NCBI GenBank assembly: GCA_900757255.1
Contig: CAAENE010000066.1
Location: forward strand, 1-5,097
Reading direction: 5' to 3'
DNA from: Clostridia bacterium
GTDB lineage: Bacteria > Bacillota > Clostridia > HGM11514
DNA: 5,097 nt
The position numbers were made by a program, and so were the translations under genes. The notes under the pieces were generated by a model. The model did no database searches, was not told the DNA's origin, and was given only the letters and a program-made list of their open reading frames with translations. Positions 5,026-5,097 of this stretch are shown here, piece after piece (the first letter of the stretch is position 1; every line of letters starts with the position of its first letter).

Positions 5026-5097
5026 AAATATCTCCATTCTGCCGCTCCGCGTCGGCACAAATAGTTCCTAAAAAATCTCTTACGCGGAGCAGGGAAT
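5018..5097 (-). CDS. C-terminal end of an unidentified upstream gene (partial)
   Basis: One minus-strand frame is open from the right edge to a TGA at 5018-5020, giving 25 residues that begin SLLRVRDFLG and end NGDIYE. The mix of charged and hydrophobic residues looks like a genuine protein C-terminus, whereas the other frames stop early or give Arg-rich sequence. If real, it overlaps the start of the TIM-barrel gene by 8 nt, which fits translational coupling and an operon extending beyond the window. Too short to assign a family, and a non-coding leader cannot be excluded. Confidence 0.5.
   Translation of the reverse strand, partial: SLLRVRDFLGTICADAERQNGDIYE
5044..5090. repeat. 9-bp inverted repeat upstream of the first TIM-barrel gene
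   Basis: GCTCCGCGT (5044-5052) and ACGCGGAGC (5082-5090) are perfect inverted copies separated by 29 nt of mostly AT-rich sequence. In the transcript the downstream arm would lie just before the Shine-Dalgarno of the TIM-barrel gene, so a hairpin could affect its translation. The same bases are probably also coding for the upstream gene's C-terminus, so the repeat may be incidental. Confidence 0.4.

Noticed and set aside
5026..5058. N-terminal extension of the first TIM-barrel protein to GTG 5058 or ATG 5037
   Set aside because: ATG 5025 has GGAGA 5 nt upstream and begins with the expected first strand of the barrel (FKIGVMID); the extension adds Arg/Gly-rich residues not expected for the family.

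Overview
The window looks like a piece of a Firmicutes genome, probably a Clostridia-type gut or plant-polysaccharide-associated bacterium. The reasons are the strong Shine-Dalgarno sequences (AAGGAGG, GAGGTGATC), moderate-to-low GC with AT-rich intergenic DNA, a cupin-type AraC regulator typical of Firmicutes, and a secreted protein whose domains are joined by a Thr/Pro/Ser linker. Genus or species cannot be assigned from the sequence alone.

Layout. Positions 1-1122 (minus strand) hold the first 374 codons of a secreted protein that runs off the left edge. It has a signal peptide followed by two tandem copies of a roughly 147-residue unit ending in a CBM6/CBM35-like beta-sandwich pattern. 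Positions 1123-1259 are a compact AT-rich divergent promoter region containing a 10-bp direct repeat. Positions 1260-2132 (plus strand) encode an AraC-family regulator, followed at once by a strong, symmetric hairpin terminator (2134-2165) that can also stop the convergent operon. From 5097 down to 2262 (minus strand) lies a tightly packed operon: the last codons of an unidentified upstream gene, a TIM-barrel sugar isomerase/epimerase-family protein, a Gfo/Idh/MocA NAD(P)-dependent oxidoreductase, and a second, different TIM-barrel isomerase/epimerase-family protein.

How the genes may work together. A Gfo/Idh/MocA dehydrogenase with two xylose-isomerase-like TIM barrels is the usual make-up of catabolic modules that oxidise a sugar or cyclitol hydroxyl to a ketone and then isomerise, epimerise, dehydrate or eliminate at the neighbouring carbon. 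Examples are inositol catabolism and the DgpA/DgpC-type C-glycoside cleavage pathway. None of the three enzymes carries a signal peptide, so they act in the cytoplasm. The secreted repeat protein probably binds carbohydrate outside the cell. The AraC protein is placed to control the divergent secreted-protein gene, itself, and possibly the convergent operon. The substrate cannot be named from the sequence.

No RNA genes, insertion sequences, CRISPR arrays or prophage signals were seen. No gene-free stretch exceeds about 140 bases.
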